A stretch of DNA of 64,000 nt from Petrimonas sp. (lineage in GTDB: Bacteria > Bacteroidota > Bacteroidia > Bacteroidales > Dysgonomonadaceae): the NCBI GenBank assembly GCA_012839475.1, contig DUNG01000034.1:213654-277653 (forward strand). Reading direction: 5' to 3'. The number at the start of each line of letters is the position of its first letter. Positions within the stretch are counted from its first letter, which is position 1. The notes under the pieces were generated by a model. It saw nothing but the letters and a program-made list of their open reading frames with translations, searched no databases and was not told the DNA's origin. The position numbers and the translations under genes were made by a program. Of the stretch, positions 26,501 to 34,594 are shown piece by piece.

Positions 26501-27172
26501 CCCTACTCGCTGATGACCGGCATTATTGCCACCGCGTGGATCAACCGGGTGCTGTCTGATCAAGGGTATAGCGAAACCGCCTACCGAATTCTCCAACAGA
26601 CCAGCTACCCATCATGGCTCTACTCGGTAGACCAAGGGGCCACCACCATTTGGGAAAGACTTAACTCCTACACGAAAGAGGAGGGTTTTGGCGGGAACAA
26701 CTCCATGAACTCGTTCAACCACTACGCCTTCGGGGCTATCGGATCGTGGATGTACAATCACTCGTTAGGAATTAAGCGGGATGAGACCTGCCCGGGATTC
26801 AAACGGTTTGTCCTCAAGCCCGAACCCGATCCCACGGGAGGGATAACGTGGGCCAAAGGGCATTACGACTCCATGTATGGGCGCATTGAAAGCGAGTGGG
26901 AAGTGGACCCAGACCGTGGCGTGCACCGTTATCGCTTCAAAGTACCGGCCAACACCACCGCCACGCTCTATTTGCCCGCGAGCGACCTCGAAAAGGTCAA
27001 AGAGGGAAACAAACCCATTGCGTCATCCCCCTATATTCAGCTGCTCGAAAGTAACGGAGGAGAAAAAAGGAATGACAAGGATAGCAGGATTGAAAGGGAA
27101 AAAGGAAACAAAACGGGTATAATCCGCATGAAACTGCTCCCCGGCGAGTACCGGTTTACGGTGAAAGAGTGA
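23567..27172 (+). CDS. Alpha-L-rhamnosidase, GH78, large form with inserted domain
   Basis: 1201 residues from the ATG of the lipoprotein signal (MKTVNRVILP..., lipobox AIAC). An N-terminal fibronectin-like domain (DSLKVEYEETPLGIDVEKPR, FSWQM) is followed by a non-canonical insert at about 140-340, then the beta-sandwich rhamnosidase domain (YVTSRGIYEVYMNGRRVGDD), and the (alpha/alpha)6 barrel with PTDCPQRNERMGWNGD (about 740) and the general-base segment GATTIWERLNSY (about 1025). The C-terminal beta domain ends in LLPGEYRFTV. Catalytic residues are all present. The insert, with VEVELDISGLDNGEPAYLNV, probably forms an extra carbohydrate-binding module. Confidence 0.93.
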   Translation: MKTVNRVILPITILFFLLGAIACSPTRLDSLKVEYEETPLGIDVEKPRFSWQMNSRQPGISQRAYRIVVTDETGQEVWDSGTIEDDRSLNIEYAGEALHPTTRYHWKVNVWSQNTGKQNAGQTNTGSREEKPLSAESWFETGLMDPSIAAWAGAKWIGGGDDDRVLYPDYFHTFNIHYTIQLDRESGSTKAGFIYGANDPRLMNKNLNIYNLQNEKDASYVEVELDISGLDNGEPAYLNVYRVGYAPGDSRETPLRRLSIPTSLINKQNRYDPHKITLKATYSVTEFHLGDKGNTNRLGSVVINPIGDSGDYICFPHLCEIGFTAQPGQSATFSQVEVRNYRVPNNLLFSIADNAYKISGGETGTFTTANTGRNAMPMLRTTFSSRREPIEKARLYVTSRGIYEVYMNGRRVGDDYFNPGLTQYNKHHMYQTYDVTEFVQPGLNAMGAILGEGWWSGSITYMGYLWNLFGDCQSLLAKLVITYADGTEETVVTDPNTWYYFNDGPITYSSIFQGEVYDARKETAIEGWAEASYDPSGWEKAREVNPEGVITHDQMIEQNRMPAVNDFSALKLIGQYGQTVKKIDELTAIAVEEVRPGVYVYDMGQNMVGVPRITLSGETAGKEIKLRFAEVTYPDLPEFRENNGMIMLENIRGALAQDTYITKGGNEVIQPRFTFHGYRYIEITGIEKPLPLHAVKGEVLSSIHELTSAYETSHQKVNKLWRNITWTIFGNFLSIPTDCPQRNERMGWNGDLSAFSRTATYMANLPQFLRRHMLAMRDTQREDGRFSDVAPVGGGFGSILWGSAGITVPWESYMQYRDTRLLAEHYDAMKAYIEYLVAYIDPETGVLTEGNLGDWLGPEQEKNDNSLLWEAYFIYDLELMHRVATLLNKPDDAARFLQLHGERKSFFNQTYIDRETGKTIHSGFRNPQRKGDVIDTQTSYVLPLAFDICDEEIKERFTTNLITRIENESPRSGGAAFAPYSLMTGIIATAWINRVLSDQGYSETAYRILQQTSYPSWLYSVDQGATTIWERLNSYTKEEGFGGNNSMNSFNHYAFGAIGSWMYNHSLGIKRDETCPGFKRFVLKPEPDPTGGITWAKGHYDSMYGRIESEWEVDPDRGVHRYRFKVPANTTATLYLPASDLEKVKEGNKPIASSPYIQLLESNGGEKRNDKDSRIEREKGNKTGIIRMKLLPGEYRFTVKE

Positions 27173-27208
27173 AACCGACCATCGAGTTCCACCAAGATTT
27201 ACACCGTT

Positions 27209-27279
27209 AAAAGTGACAACAAAAAGTGACAACAAAAAGTGACAACAAAAAGTGACAACAAAAAGTGACAACAAAAAAA
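27209..27279 (+). repeat. Tandem 13-base repeat, five copies
   Basis: GTGACAACAAAAA occurs five times head to tail, with GTGACAAC starting at 27213, 27226, 27239, 27252 and 27265. It fills the gap between two rhamnosidase genes. Period 13 is not a multiple of three and no start codon lies in it; slippage-prone DNA. Confidence 0.9.
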
Positions 27280-27355
27280 GTAACAGAAACAAAAGCAGTC
27301 ACGGAACAGTCATGAAACAGTGAGCGAAAGCACAATCAATTTATATCGACAGAAT

Positions 27356-29797
27356 ATGAAACAGTTACAACAGACCGCTATCCTGGCAAGCGTTGTTCTC
27401 TTCTTCACCTTGGGGTGCACCCCCTCTTCCTTGGAAAAGGAAACCGCCCGGTTTGAGAAAGCCGTCCCGGTTTGGGCGGAAGGGCGTGAGAAGGAGATGA
27501 ACCTGAACCTGGGATTCAGGGCCAGTTTTACCGCGGAGAAAGGGCAAGAAGCCCGAGTGAAAGTCGCGGCGGCTACCCTCTACCGGATCTACCTCAACGG
27601 CCAATTTATCGGCTCAGGCCCCGCTAGAGCTGCCCACGGGTATTACCGCGTCGACGAGTTCCCCGTGAGCGATATCATCCAGGAGGGTGAAAACATCCTC
27701 GCCATCGAGGTGGCGGGGTACAACGTGAACTCCTACTACACCCTCGACCAACCCTCGTTCCTCCTGGCCGAGCTGAGCCTGGACGGGCAGGTGGTACGGG
27801 CAACCGGGTCGGGGGGTGATTTCGAGGCGTTTCAAATCAAAGAGCGACTCCAAAAGGTGGAACGGTACAGTTTTCAACGTCCTTTCACGGAATACTACCG
27901 ACTGTCGGAAGGGTATGACCAGTGGCGCACGGCATCTGACGTGCCGGTTGAAACAGTACAGTTAGCCATGTATCCACCCGTGTCTCTCCTCCCCCGCCAC
28001 GTGGCTATGCCCACGTTCAACGTGCAAGAGCCAGTGGCCCTCCACTCCAAGGGGAACATCACGAAAGTCACCCCGGAAAGGTACCACAAGGACCGCTCTT
28101 TGGCGTCGATAAGCGACAAGCTCAAAGGTTACACCGAGGCGGAGCTGGAGGTATACCCCGTTTCGCAAGAGATACAGGAGATCGTGACCAGCTCACAGGA
28201 AGCAGTCAACGAGCCGTACGCGCCGTCAAGCGTTGCCTCCCTGAAAAAGGGAGAGTTCAACCTGTACGACTTCGGCACCAACCTCTCCGGTTTCATCGGG
28301 GCGCGGGTTCAATGCACTGAGCCTACGAGGATCATGTTCTATTTTGATGAGCTTCTAACCGATGGCGATGTGAAGACCAAGCAGCGACAAAGCGATATCT
28401 GCAACCACATCGTGTACGAGTTGCAACCAGGCGCGTACGATATCGAGACATTGGAGTCGTACACCTTCCGGTACCTTAAGCTCATGGTGCTGGATGGAAC
28501 GGTCGACGTTGAAAAGCTCTACCTGCGGGAATTTTCCTACCCGAACAACGAGGATGCCTGGTTCACGTGCAGCAACGACAAGCTGAACAAGATTTTCGAA
28601 GCGGCGAAGCAGACATTTCGTCAAAACGCGGTGGATGTTTTCATGGACTGCCCCTCCCGCGAACGTGCGGGTTGGTTGTGCGACAGCTACTTCAGCTCTA
28701 TCACGGAGAGAGTGTTCACTGGGAAAACCGTCGTTTCTGATAACTTTCTGGAGAACTACGCCCTGCCGGAACGATTCGAGTTCCTCCCCGACGGGATGAT
28801 CCCCATGTGTTACCCGGCCGATCATAACGATGGCACATTTATTCCCAACTGGTCGCTCTGGTTCATCGTGCAACTCGATAACTACGCGCGCAACGGGGGT
28901 GATCCCCGATTGGTGGCACAACTAAAGCCCCGCGTTACCAACCTGCTAGCCTACTTCGCCAACCTGGAAAATGAGGAGGGCCTGCTTGAAAAGCTGGAGA
29001 GTTGGGTCTTCGTCGAATGGTCTAAGGCCAACGACTTCGTGCAGGATGTGAACTACCCCTCCAACATGCTCTACAGTGTGGCACTGAAGTGCGCCGGGCG
29101 ACTCTACGGCAACGGCGACTGGTTAAAGAAATCGGACAACGTGCGGGAAGCCGTGCTACGTCAATCCTACAACGGGGAGTTCTTCGTGGACAACGCCATC
29201 AGGGGAGAGAACGGGGAGCTGACCATCACGAACAATACCACGGAGGCATGCCAATATTACGCGTTCTTCTTCAACATGGCCACTCCCGAGTCGCACCCCG
29301 AGTTATGGAACAAGATCGTGAACGATTTCGGGCCTAACCGCGACGACCAGGTGACCCACCCCACCGTGTTCCGCGCAAACGCTTTTGTTGGGAACTACTT
29401 GCGGATGGATATCCTGTCGCGCTACAACCTACAAAGCCAACTTCTATCTGAAATCCAGGATTACTTCTACTCGATGGCCTACCTGACAGGTACGCTGTGG
29501 GAGAACATGCATAGCCACGCGAGCTGCAACCACGGTTTCGCCTCTTTCATAGGACAGGTCTTATACAGGGACGTACTGGGAATCAAAGAGGTTGACCGCG
29601 TGAAGAAAAAAATCACGATCAGGTTCACTGACATCGACCTGGAACATTGCAGTGGCTCTATGCCGGTAAGTGATGAGGTGATCAAGCTGGAATGGCGCCG
29701 GACAAACAACACCCTCCGCTACAAGATAGAAGCACCTAAGGCATTCAAGGTGGAAATCGAAAACATGAGCAGTGCGGAAATCATGCCGATAGAGTAA
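27356..29797 (+). CDS. GH78-like alpha-L-rhamnosidase lipoprotein, atypical
   Basis: 813 residues from the ATG opening the lipoprotein signal (lipobox TLGC). A beta-sandwich domain (YRIYLNGQFIGSGPARAAHG) replaces the usual double N-terminal set. The catalytic barrel carries DVFMDCPSRERAGWLCDSYF at about 442-461, keeping Asp, Glu and the second Asp at the GH78 spacing but with Cys in place of the usual Gly before it. The distal general base is in TGTLWENMHSHAS. It belongs to a divergent GH78 branch; true specificity may not be rhamnose. It ends 14 bases before the GH36 gene. Confidence 0.83.
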   Translation: MKQLQQTAILASVVLFFTLGCTPSSLEKETARFEKAVPVWAEGREKEMNLNLGFRASFTAEKGQEARVKVAAATLYRIYLNGQFIGSGPARAAHGYYRVDEFPVSDIIQEGENILAIEVAGYNVNSYYTLDQPSFLLAELSLDGQVVRATGSGGDFEAFQIKERLQKVERYSFQRPFTEYYRLSEGYDQWRTASDVPVETVQLAMYPPVSLLPRHVAMPTFNVQEPVALHSKGNITKVTPERYHKDRSLASISDKLKGYTEAELEVYPVSQEIQEIVTSSQEAVNEPYAPSSVASLKKGEFNLYDFGTNLSGFIGARVQCTEPTRIMFYFDELLTDGDVKTKQRQSDICNHIVYELQPGAYDIETLESYTFRYLKLMVLDGTVDVEKLYLREFSYPNNEDAWFTCSNDKLNKIFEAAKQTFRQNAVDVFMDCPSRERAGWLCDSYFSSITERVFTGKTVVSDNFLENYALPERFEFLPDGMIPMCYPADHNDGTFIPNWSLWFIVQLDNYARNGGDPRLVAQLKPRVTNLLAYFANLENEEGLLEKLESWVFVEWSKANDFVQDVNYPSNMLYSVALKCAGRLYGNGDWLKKSDNVREAVLRQSYNGEFFVDNAIRGENGELTITNNTTEACQYYAFFFNMATPESHPELWNKIVNDFGPNRDDQVTHPTVFRANAFVGNYLRMDILSRYNLQSQLLSEIQDYFYSMAYLTGTLWENMHSHASCNHGFASFIGQVLYRDVLGIKEVDRVKKKITIRFTDIDLEHCSGSMPVSDEVIKLEWRRTNNTLRYKIEAPKAFKVEIENMSSAEIMPIE

Positions 29798-29811
29798 CCC
29801 AAACTTTCTAT

Positions 29812-31875
29812 ATGATGAAAAAAAACAGTATACTTTACGTGGCCCTTTTAGTGACCATGATGGCCATGATGACAGCGATGGCCCTCCCCTCGTACGGACA
29901 AGCCGCTTCGGCATTCGGTAAAAAAGAGGTAAAAGTAAGCGATTGGGTCAACCGTCACTTTAAAAAAGGGCAGCTGCCCCCTTTCTCGTTCGTTTACAAC
30001 GACGTGCATTCGAGCCAGTTTATCAAAAGGTGGAAGTTTACGTCGCAGAAGGGAACTACCCTACACGAGGGAGCGATGCACAACCTCTACAGGTGGAGCG
30101 ATGAAAAAATGGGACTGAACGTGGAGTGCGACCTGAAGTACTACCCCGACTATAACGCGGTAGAATGGGTGCTCCGCTTCACCAATACATCAAGCACCAA
30201 CACTCCCTCCATTCGTGAGGTAAAAGTGATGGACGTCGACTGGAGGTACGGGGCCAATAACGAGGTCACGCTCCATTACGCGAACGGGAGTTCAGCCTCG
30301 CGGGCCGATTTCAATCCCCGGGAAAAAACATTCGCACCGGGCGAAAGCCTCGAAATTGCTCCACTGAACGGACGCTCTTCCGATCACGCTTTCCCATTCT
30401 TTAACGTGACATCCCAAACGGGACAGGGTGCCATGCTGGCCGTGGGATGGACGGGCACCTGGTACGCCTGCTTCAACAAGAACAGCGGCGAGGGGCTGAC
30501 CATCCACTCGGGCATGAAATGGTTGGACACTTACCTACGTCCCGGTGAATCCATTCGGCAACCCAGCGTATGCCTGCTGTTTTGGAACCATCCAGACCGC
30601 ATGGTAGGCCACAACACCTTCCGGAGATTCATGATTCACCAGCAAGCCCCAAAAATAAACGAGAAACCTGCCGTGTACCCTATTTCCAGCAGCTTCAATT
30701 ACGGGGACCCACACCCCTGTAACGAGTACACCTGCCTCACCACCGACTACGCCCTGGCCATGATCAACCGGTACAAGCGGTTCAAGCTAATCCCCGAAGT
30801 GTTCTGGCTGGATGCCGGGTGGTATGAGCACGCAGATGAAGTGGAAAACAACCGAAACTGGGCAAACACCGTCGGGAATTGGGAGGTGGATCAAGAGAGG
30901 TTCCCCGGTGGACTGAAGCCAATCTCCGACGCCATACACCAGGTCGGTGCCAAGTTCATGGTCTGGTTTGAACCGGAGAGGGTAGTCAAGGATTCAAAAT
31001 GGGGAAGGGAGCGCAAAGAGTGGATGCTCGACGCAGAAGGAAGCAGCTCTTACCTGTTCGACCTGGGCAACCCGGAAGCATTAAAGTGGTTCTGCCAATA
31101 CATCGGCGACTTCATGGAAGAAAATGGCATCGACTACTATCGGCAAGATTTCAACATGAGGGCCGATAACTTCTGGAAGGAGAACGACGAGCCCGGGCGC
31201 ACCGGGATACGCGAGATACGCCATATTGAGGGACTATACGCGTTCTGGGATTACCTCCTGGGGCGATTTCCGGAGGCCCTCATTGACAACTGCTCAAGCG
31301 GTGGTCGACGCCTCGATTTCGAGACGATGAAACGCAGCGCCCCCATGTGGAGAACTGATTACACGTACGGGGAACCCATCGGCTACCAGACACATACCTA
31401 CGGGCTCAGCTTCTTCCTGCCCCTAACCGGTACGGGCGTGCAAAAAAGCGACCGCTTCACGTTCCGCTCTAGCCTGGGCACCTCCGTCATTTTCAACTGG
31501 AAGATAACAGACGCCTCCTCCTCGTTCACGGAGATGCAGCGCTGCTACCAGGAGTTCAGAGAGTTACGTCCCTATTTCTACGAGGACTTCTACCCGCTGA
31601 CCCCGCATGAAGATATAACGACCGATGACATCTGGCTGGCCTACCAGCTGCACAAGCAGGATGATGACACGGGCGTCATCGTGGCCTTCCGAAGAGACCT
31701 AGCCCCGGAAGAGCAGATCACGGTACACCTGTCCGGTCTGCAGGCGGGGAAAACCTACAAACTCACGGATAGGGATTCGAGGGAAAGCTTCCAGAAAACG
31801 GGAGACGAACTGAGGGAGGGGCTACAACTCACGCTAAAAGAGCCACGTAGTTCACTTATACTCCACTACAAGTAG
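29812..31875 (+). CDS. Alpha-galactosidase, GH36 (melibiase)
   Basis: 687 residues with a signal peptide (MMKKNSILYVALL... ending near YGQ). An N-terminal supersandwich domain precedes a TIM barrel with FWLDAGWYEHADE (about 335), FMVWFEPERVV, DYYRQDFNM (nucleophile Asp, about 446) and DNCSSGGRRLDFETM followed by PMWRTDYTYGEP (acid/base Asp, about 524), all diagnostic of clan GH-D family 36. It releases terminal alpha-galactose with retention of configuration. Periplasmic by its non-lipoprotein signal. It sits between two GH78 genes, 14 bases after the first, so the target glycan probably carries alpha-galactose as well as rhamnose. Confidence 0.94.
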   Translation: MMKKNSILYVALLVTMMAMMTAMALPSYGQAASAFGKKEVKVSDWVNRHFKKGQLPPFSFVYNDVHSSQFIKRWKFTSQKGTTLHEGAMHNLYRWSDEKMGLNVECDLKYYPDYNAVEWVLRFTNTSSTNTPSIREVKVMDVDWRYGANNEVTLHYANGSSASRADFNPREKTFAPGESLEIAPLNGRSSDHAFPFFNVTSQTGQGAMLAVGWTGTWYACFNKNSGEGLTIHSGMKWLDTYLRPGESIRQPSVCLLFWNHPDRMVGHNTFRRFMIHQQAPKINEKPAVYPISSSFNYGDPHPCNEYTCLTTDYALAMINRYKRFKLIPEVFWLDAGWYEHADEVENNRNWANTVGNWEVDQERFPGGLKPISDAIHQVGAKFMVWFEPERVVKDSKWGRERKEWMLDAEGSSSYLFDLGNPEALKWFCQYIGDFMEENGIDYYRQDFNMRADNFWKENDEPGRTGIREIRHIEGLYAFWDYLLGRFPEALIDNCSSGGRRLDFETMKRSAPMWRTDYTYGEPIGYQTHTYGLSFFLPLTGTGVQKSDRFTFRSSLGTSVIFNWKITDASSSFTEMQRCYQEFRELRPYFYEDFYPLTPHEDITTDDIWLAYQLHKQDDDTGVIVAFRRDLAPEEQITVHLSGLQAGKTYKLTDRDSRESFQKTGDELREGLQLTLKEPRSSLILHYK

Positions 31876-32000
31876 TTAGGTGAGAGTGCTTGCTTACTGC
31901 TAAAACGAGAAACAGAAGTCAAGCCAGGTCTTTAAACAATGGTGACAACATGACTTCAATGATTCCATGGATTTGTAAAACTGTCAACCCAGGTTTCACA

Positions 32001-34448
32001 ATGAAAGATAAAAGCGTGAAGAAAATAGTGATTGCCGCGGTGCTGGCTATCCCTTTCCTATGCTGCACTGGTAAAAAAAAGGCCGATATCGTTGAACTAG
32101 AACCCTCCTCATCTATTTACTGGATTGGGGATGGGAAAGTTCCCTTTGCCGACGATTCGCTTTTTTATGGCGATGACCCGGCTCCCATGTTTAGGAAAGA
32201 ATTTCAAGTAGAGGAAAAACTTGAATCCGCGACGTTGTTCATCACGGCTGCCGGCTATTACAAGACGACCATCAACGGGAAAAGGGTGGGCCTGAATTAC
32301 CTGGATCCCGCGTGGACCGATACAAGTAAACGGGTATATTACACCGAGTACGACCTGTCCGATCTGCTTAACGAAGGGGTAAATTGCGTGGGAGTGGTAC
32401 TAGGCAACGGATTTTACAACCCTTTGCCCCTGAGAATGTGGGGACACCGGAACCTCCGCGAAGCGTTGCATGTCGGGCGACCGGTCTTCCTGGCTAAATT
32501 GGTTTTACGGTATGAAAACGGAGAAAAGGTAGAGGTAGGCACCAATGAAAACTGGAAGTTTGCCCCTGGTCCCATACTGAAAAACAACGTCTACCTGGGT
32601 GAGGTATACAACGCCAACCACGAGGCCGAAGGATGGGATCTACCCGGCTTTGATGATTCCAACTGGTCTACAGCGCAGTCTTCAACCGGTCCTGGAGGTA
32701 AGCTACAAAGAGCTTTTTTCCCGCCCATTCAGGTCACAGAACAGATTAACCCCACAAATATTTACGCCGCCGGGAAAGAGACATTTATTGTCGACATGGG
32801 CGTGAATTTCACCGGAACCTACCGAGTAAAGCTATCAGGTAATCCCGGGGATTCGATTGTTTTCCGCTTCGGTGAAAGAGTCCACGCGGATGGGAGCTTA
32901 AACCCCCTGACAACGGTCTGCGGACAAATTAAACAGCGTGGAAGGGGAGGTCCCGGATCACCGAATATCGCCTGGCAAACCGATACCTATATACTGAAAG
33001 ATAAAAACCCAGTTTGGGTTCAACCCGAATTTACTTTCCACACGTTTCGCTACATGGAGGTGTCGGGGTTAACCGAGCCACCCGCCTTAAGCGATATCAC
33101 CGGATTGGCCTTACATAGTGCCGTGGAGGCGGACAACAGCTTTCACAGCTCTTCCAGCTTGCTCAACGCCATTCAAGATGCGACGCGAAGGACATTCAAA
33201 TCCAACCTGCAAAGCGTTCAATCCGACTGCCCGGCCCGGGAGAAATTTGGCTACGGGGGTGACCTAAACGCGACAAGCGAGTCGTTTATTTACAACTTCA
33301 ACATGCAGTCGCTCTACAGGAAGACGGTCTACGACTGGATGGATGCCATCAACGACTCGGTCTTCGTGGATACAGCTCCATTCGTGGGCATTCAATATTG
33401 CGGGATAAGCTGGGAGTCGGCTTTCCTGATCACCCAGTACTACCTACTCCTTTATTACAACGATCGGGAATTGGTTAAAGAGATGTACCCGGTTAACAAA
33501 AAATGGATGGAAAAAGTGCATCGTCTCCACCCCGGGGGGTTGGTAGATTTCGGGTTAGGGGATCACGAATCCCTGTTGCCCGTCCCCGTACAGCTAATCG
33601 GAACCAGCCATTACTTGATGTGCGCGGAGATCATGCAACATTTCGCCTCGATCATGAATGACCGTTCAGCCGAAAGGGAGTACGGACAACTCGCCATCAC
33701 CCTAAGGAAACGGCTGAAGGAGGAGTTCTGGGATAAGCCGGTGACCGAACCCATCAACAAGCAGACGCTGTTCGCAACCTTGCTGTATCACCAGGTGATT
33801 CCTGAAGAGGAGGTAGAGAGGGCCGCCGACTCCCTCATGTTGGCCGTGGAAGAGGCACCTGCCGGCCACTTTATCACCGGTATCTTTGGAACCAAATATA
33901 TCCTGGAGGCTCTTTCGGGGTATGTCTCTCCCGAAAAGGTGTTCGAGATAGTGAACAGCGATGCGTTTCCGGGCTGGGGCTACATGATATCGAGGGGTGC
34001 CACCACCATTTGGGAAACATGGAAAGAGAGCGACGACGTCTATTCCAATTGTCACCCTATGTTTGGTGTCGTAACCGAATGGTTCTACAGGTGGTTGGGA
34101 GGCATACGCCCCATCCTGCAACGTCCCGGTTTCGAGGAATTTATCATCGCCCCTTACACGCCCGAAGGGTTAAACGAGGTAAAGGTGAACTACCGCTCAC
34201 CTTACGGCACCATTGTTTCCAACTGGGTGAAAGATAAGAGCAAGATTACCTATGAGTTTGAAGTTCCCCAACAGTCAAACGCACGAATCAAGCTTAACAA
34301 AGACCCGGATCAGGAAATCACCATTACTACCCCGTCTGACCCCTCGTTCGACCCTAACTCCGTTAAAGGGGTAAAGGAGGGAAGCTTTGAACTGGGTGCG
34401 GGAAAATATATTGTCACCGTGTATCATCAACCGATTGACATACAGTAA
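32001..34448 (+). CDS. Alpha-L-rhamnosidase, GH78 lipoprotein
   Basis: 815 residues from the ATG opening the lipoprotein signal (MKDKSVKKIVIAAVLA, cysteines at IPFLCC); upstream in-frame starts from 31890 encode a non-conserved leader. Beta-sandwich N-domain with YKTTINGKRVGLNYLDP, a second sandwich ending in TFHTFRYMEVSG, then the helical barrel with QSDCPAREKFGYGGDLNA (Asp, Glu, Asp intact) and general base in GATTIWETWKES. The C-terminal domain begins at HPMFGVVTEWFYRWLGGIRP. This is the standard Bacteroidetes GH78 layout without the first fibronectin-like domain. Confidence 0.92.
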   Translation: MKDKSVKKIVIAAVLAIPFLCCTGKKKADIVELEPSSSIYWIGDGKVPFADDSLFYGDDPAPMFRKEFQVEEKLESATLFITAAGYYKTTINGKRVGLNYLDPAWTDTSKRVYYTEYDLSDLLNEGVNCVGVVLGNGFYNPLPLRMWGHRNLREALHVGRPVFLAKLVLRYENGEKVEVGTNENWKFAPGPILKNNVYLGEVYNANHEAEGWDLPGFDDSNWSTAQSSTGPGGKLQRAFFPPIQVTEQINPTNIYAAGKETFIVDMGVNFTGTYRVKLSGNPGDSIVFRFGERVHADGSLNPLTTVCGQIKQRGRGGPGSPNIAWQTDTYILKDKNPVWVQPEFTFHTFRYMEVSGLTEPPALSDITGLALHSAVEADNSFHSSSSLLNAIQDATRRTFKSNLQSVQSDCPAREKFGYGGDLNATSESFIYNFNMQSLYRKTVYDWMDAINDSVFVDTAPFVGIQYCGISWESAFLITQYYLLLYYNDRELVKEMYPVNKKWMEKVHRLHPGGLVDFGLGDHESLLPVPVQLIGTSHYLMCAEIMQHFASIMNDRSAEREYGQLAITLRKRLKEEFWDKPVTEPINKQTLFATLLYHQVIPEEEVERAADSLMLAVEEAPAGHFITGIFGTKYILEALSGYVSPEKVFEIVNSDAFPGWGYMISRGATTIWETWKESDDVYSNCHPMFGVVTEWFYRWLGGIRPILQRPGFEEFIIAPYTPEGLNEVKVNYRSPYGTIVSNWVKDKSKITYEFEVPQQSNARIKLNKDPDQEITITTPSDPSFDPNSVKGVKEGSFELGAGKYIVTVYHQPIDIQ

Positions 34449-34459
34449 ACATGATGTAT

Positions 34460-34561
34460 GCCATTCCAGCGTGCACAAAAAACATCAAACCTATGAACGA
34501 AACCGGAAGCCAACGCCCCCGAAACGCCATCCCAACGTTCACAACAGATATCAAACCTATG
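34460..34561 (+). repeat. Imperfect direct repeat upstream of the GH106-like gene
   Basis: Two 36-base copies at 34460-34495 and 34526-34561 match at about 30 positions and share ATCAAACCTATG at their ends. They sit in the leader between the GH78 stop and the chosen GH106-like start. Confidence 0.6.
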
Positions 34562-34594
34562 CAAAGTAGAATCCAAAACATTTCGCAGATATGG

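Noticed and set aside
27209..27279. Tandem repeats as a possible CRISPR or coding repeat
   Set aside because: No spacers and a 13-base period; a simple tandem array.
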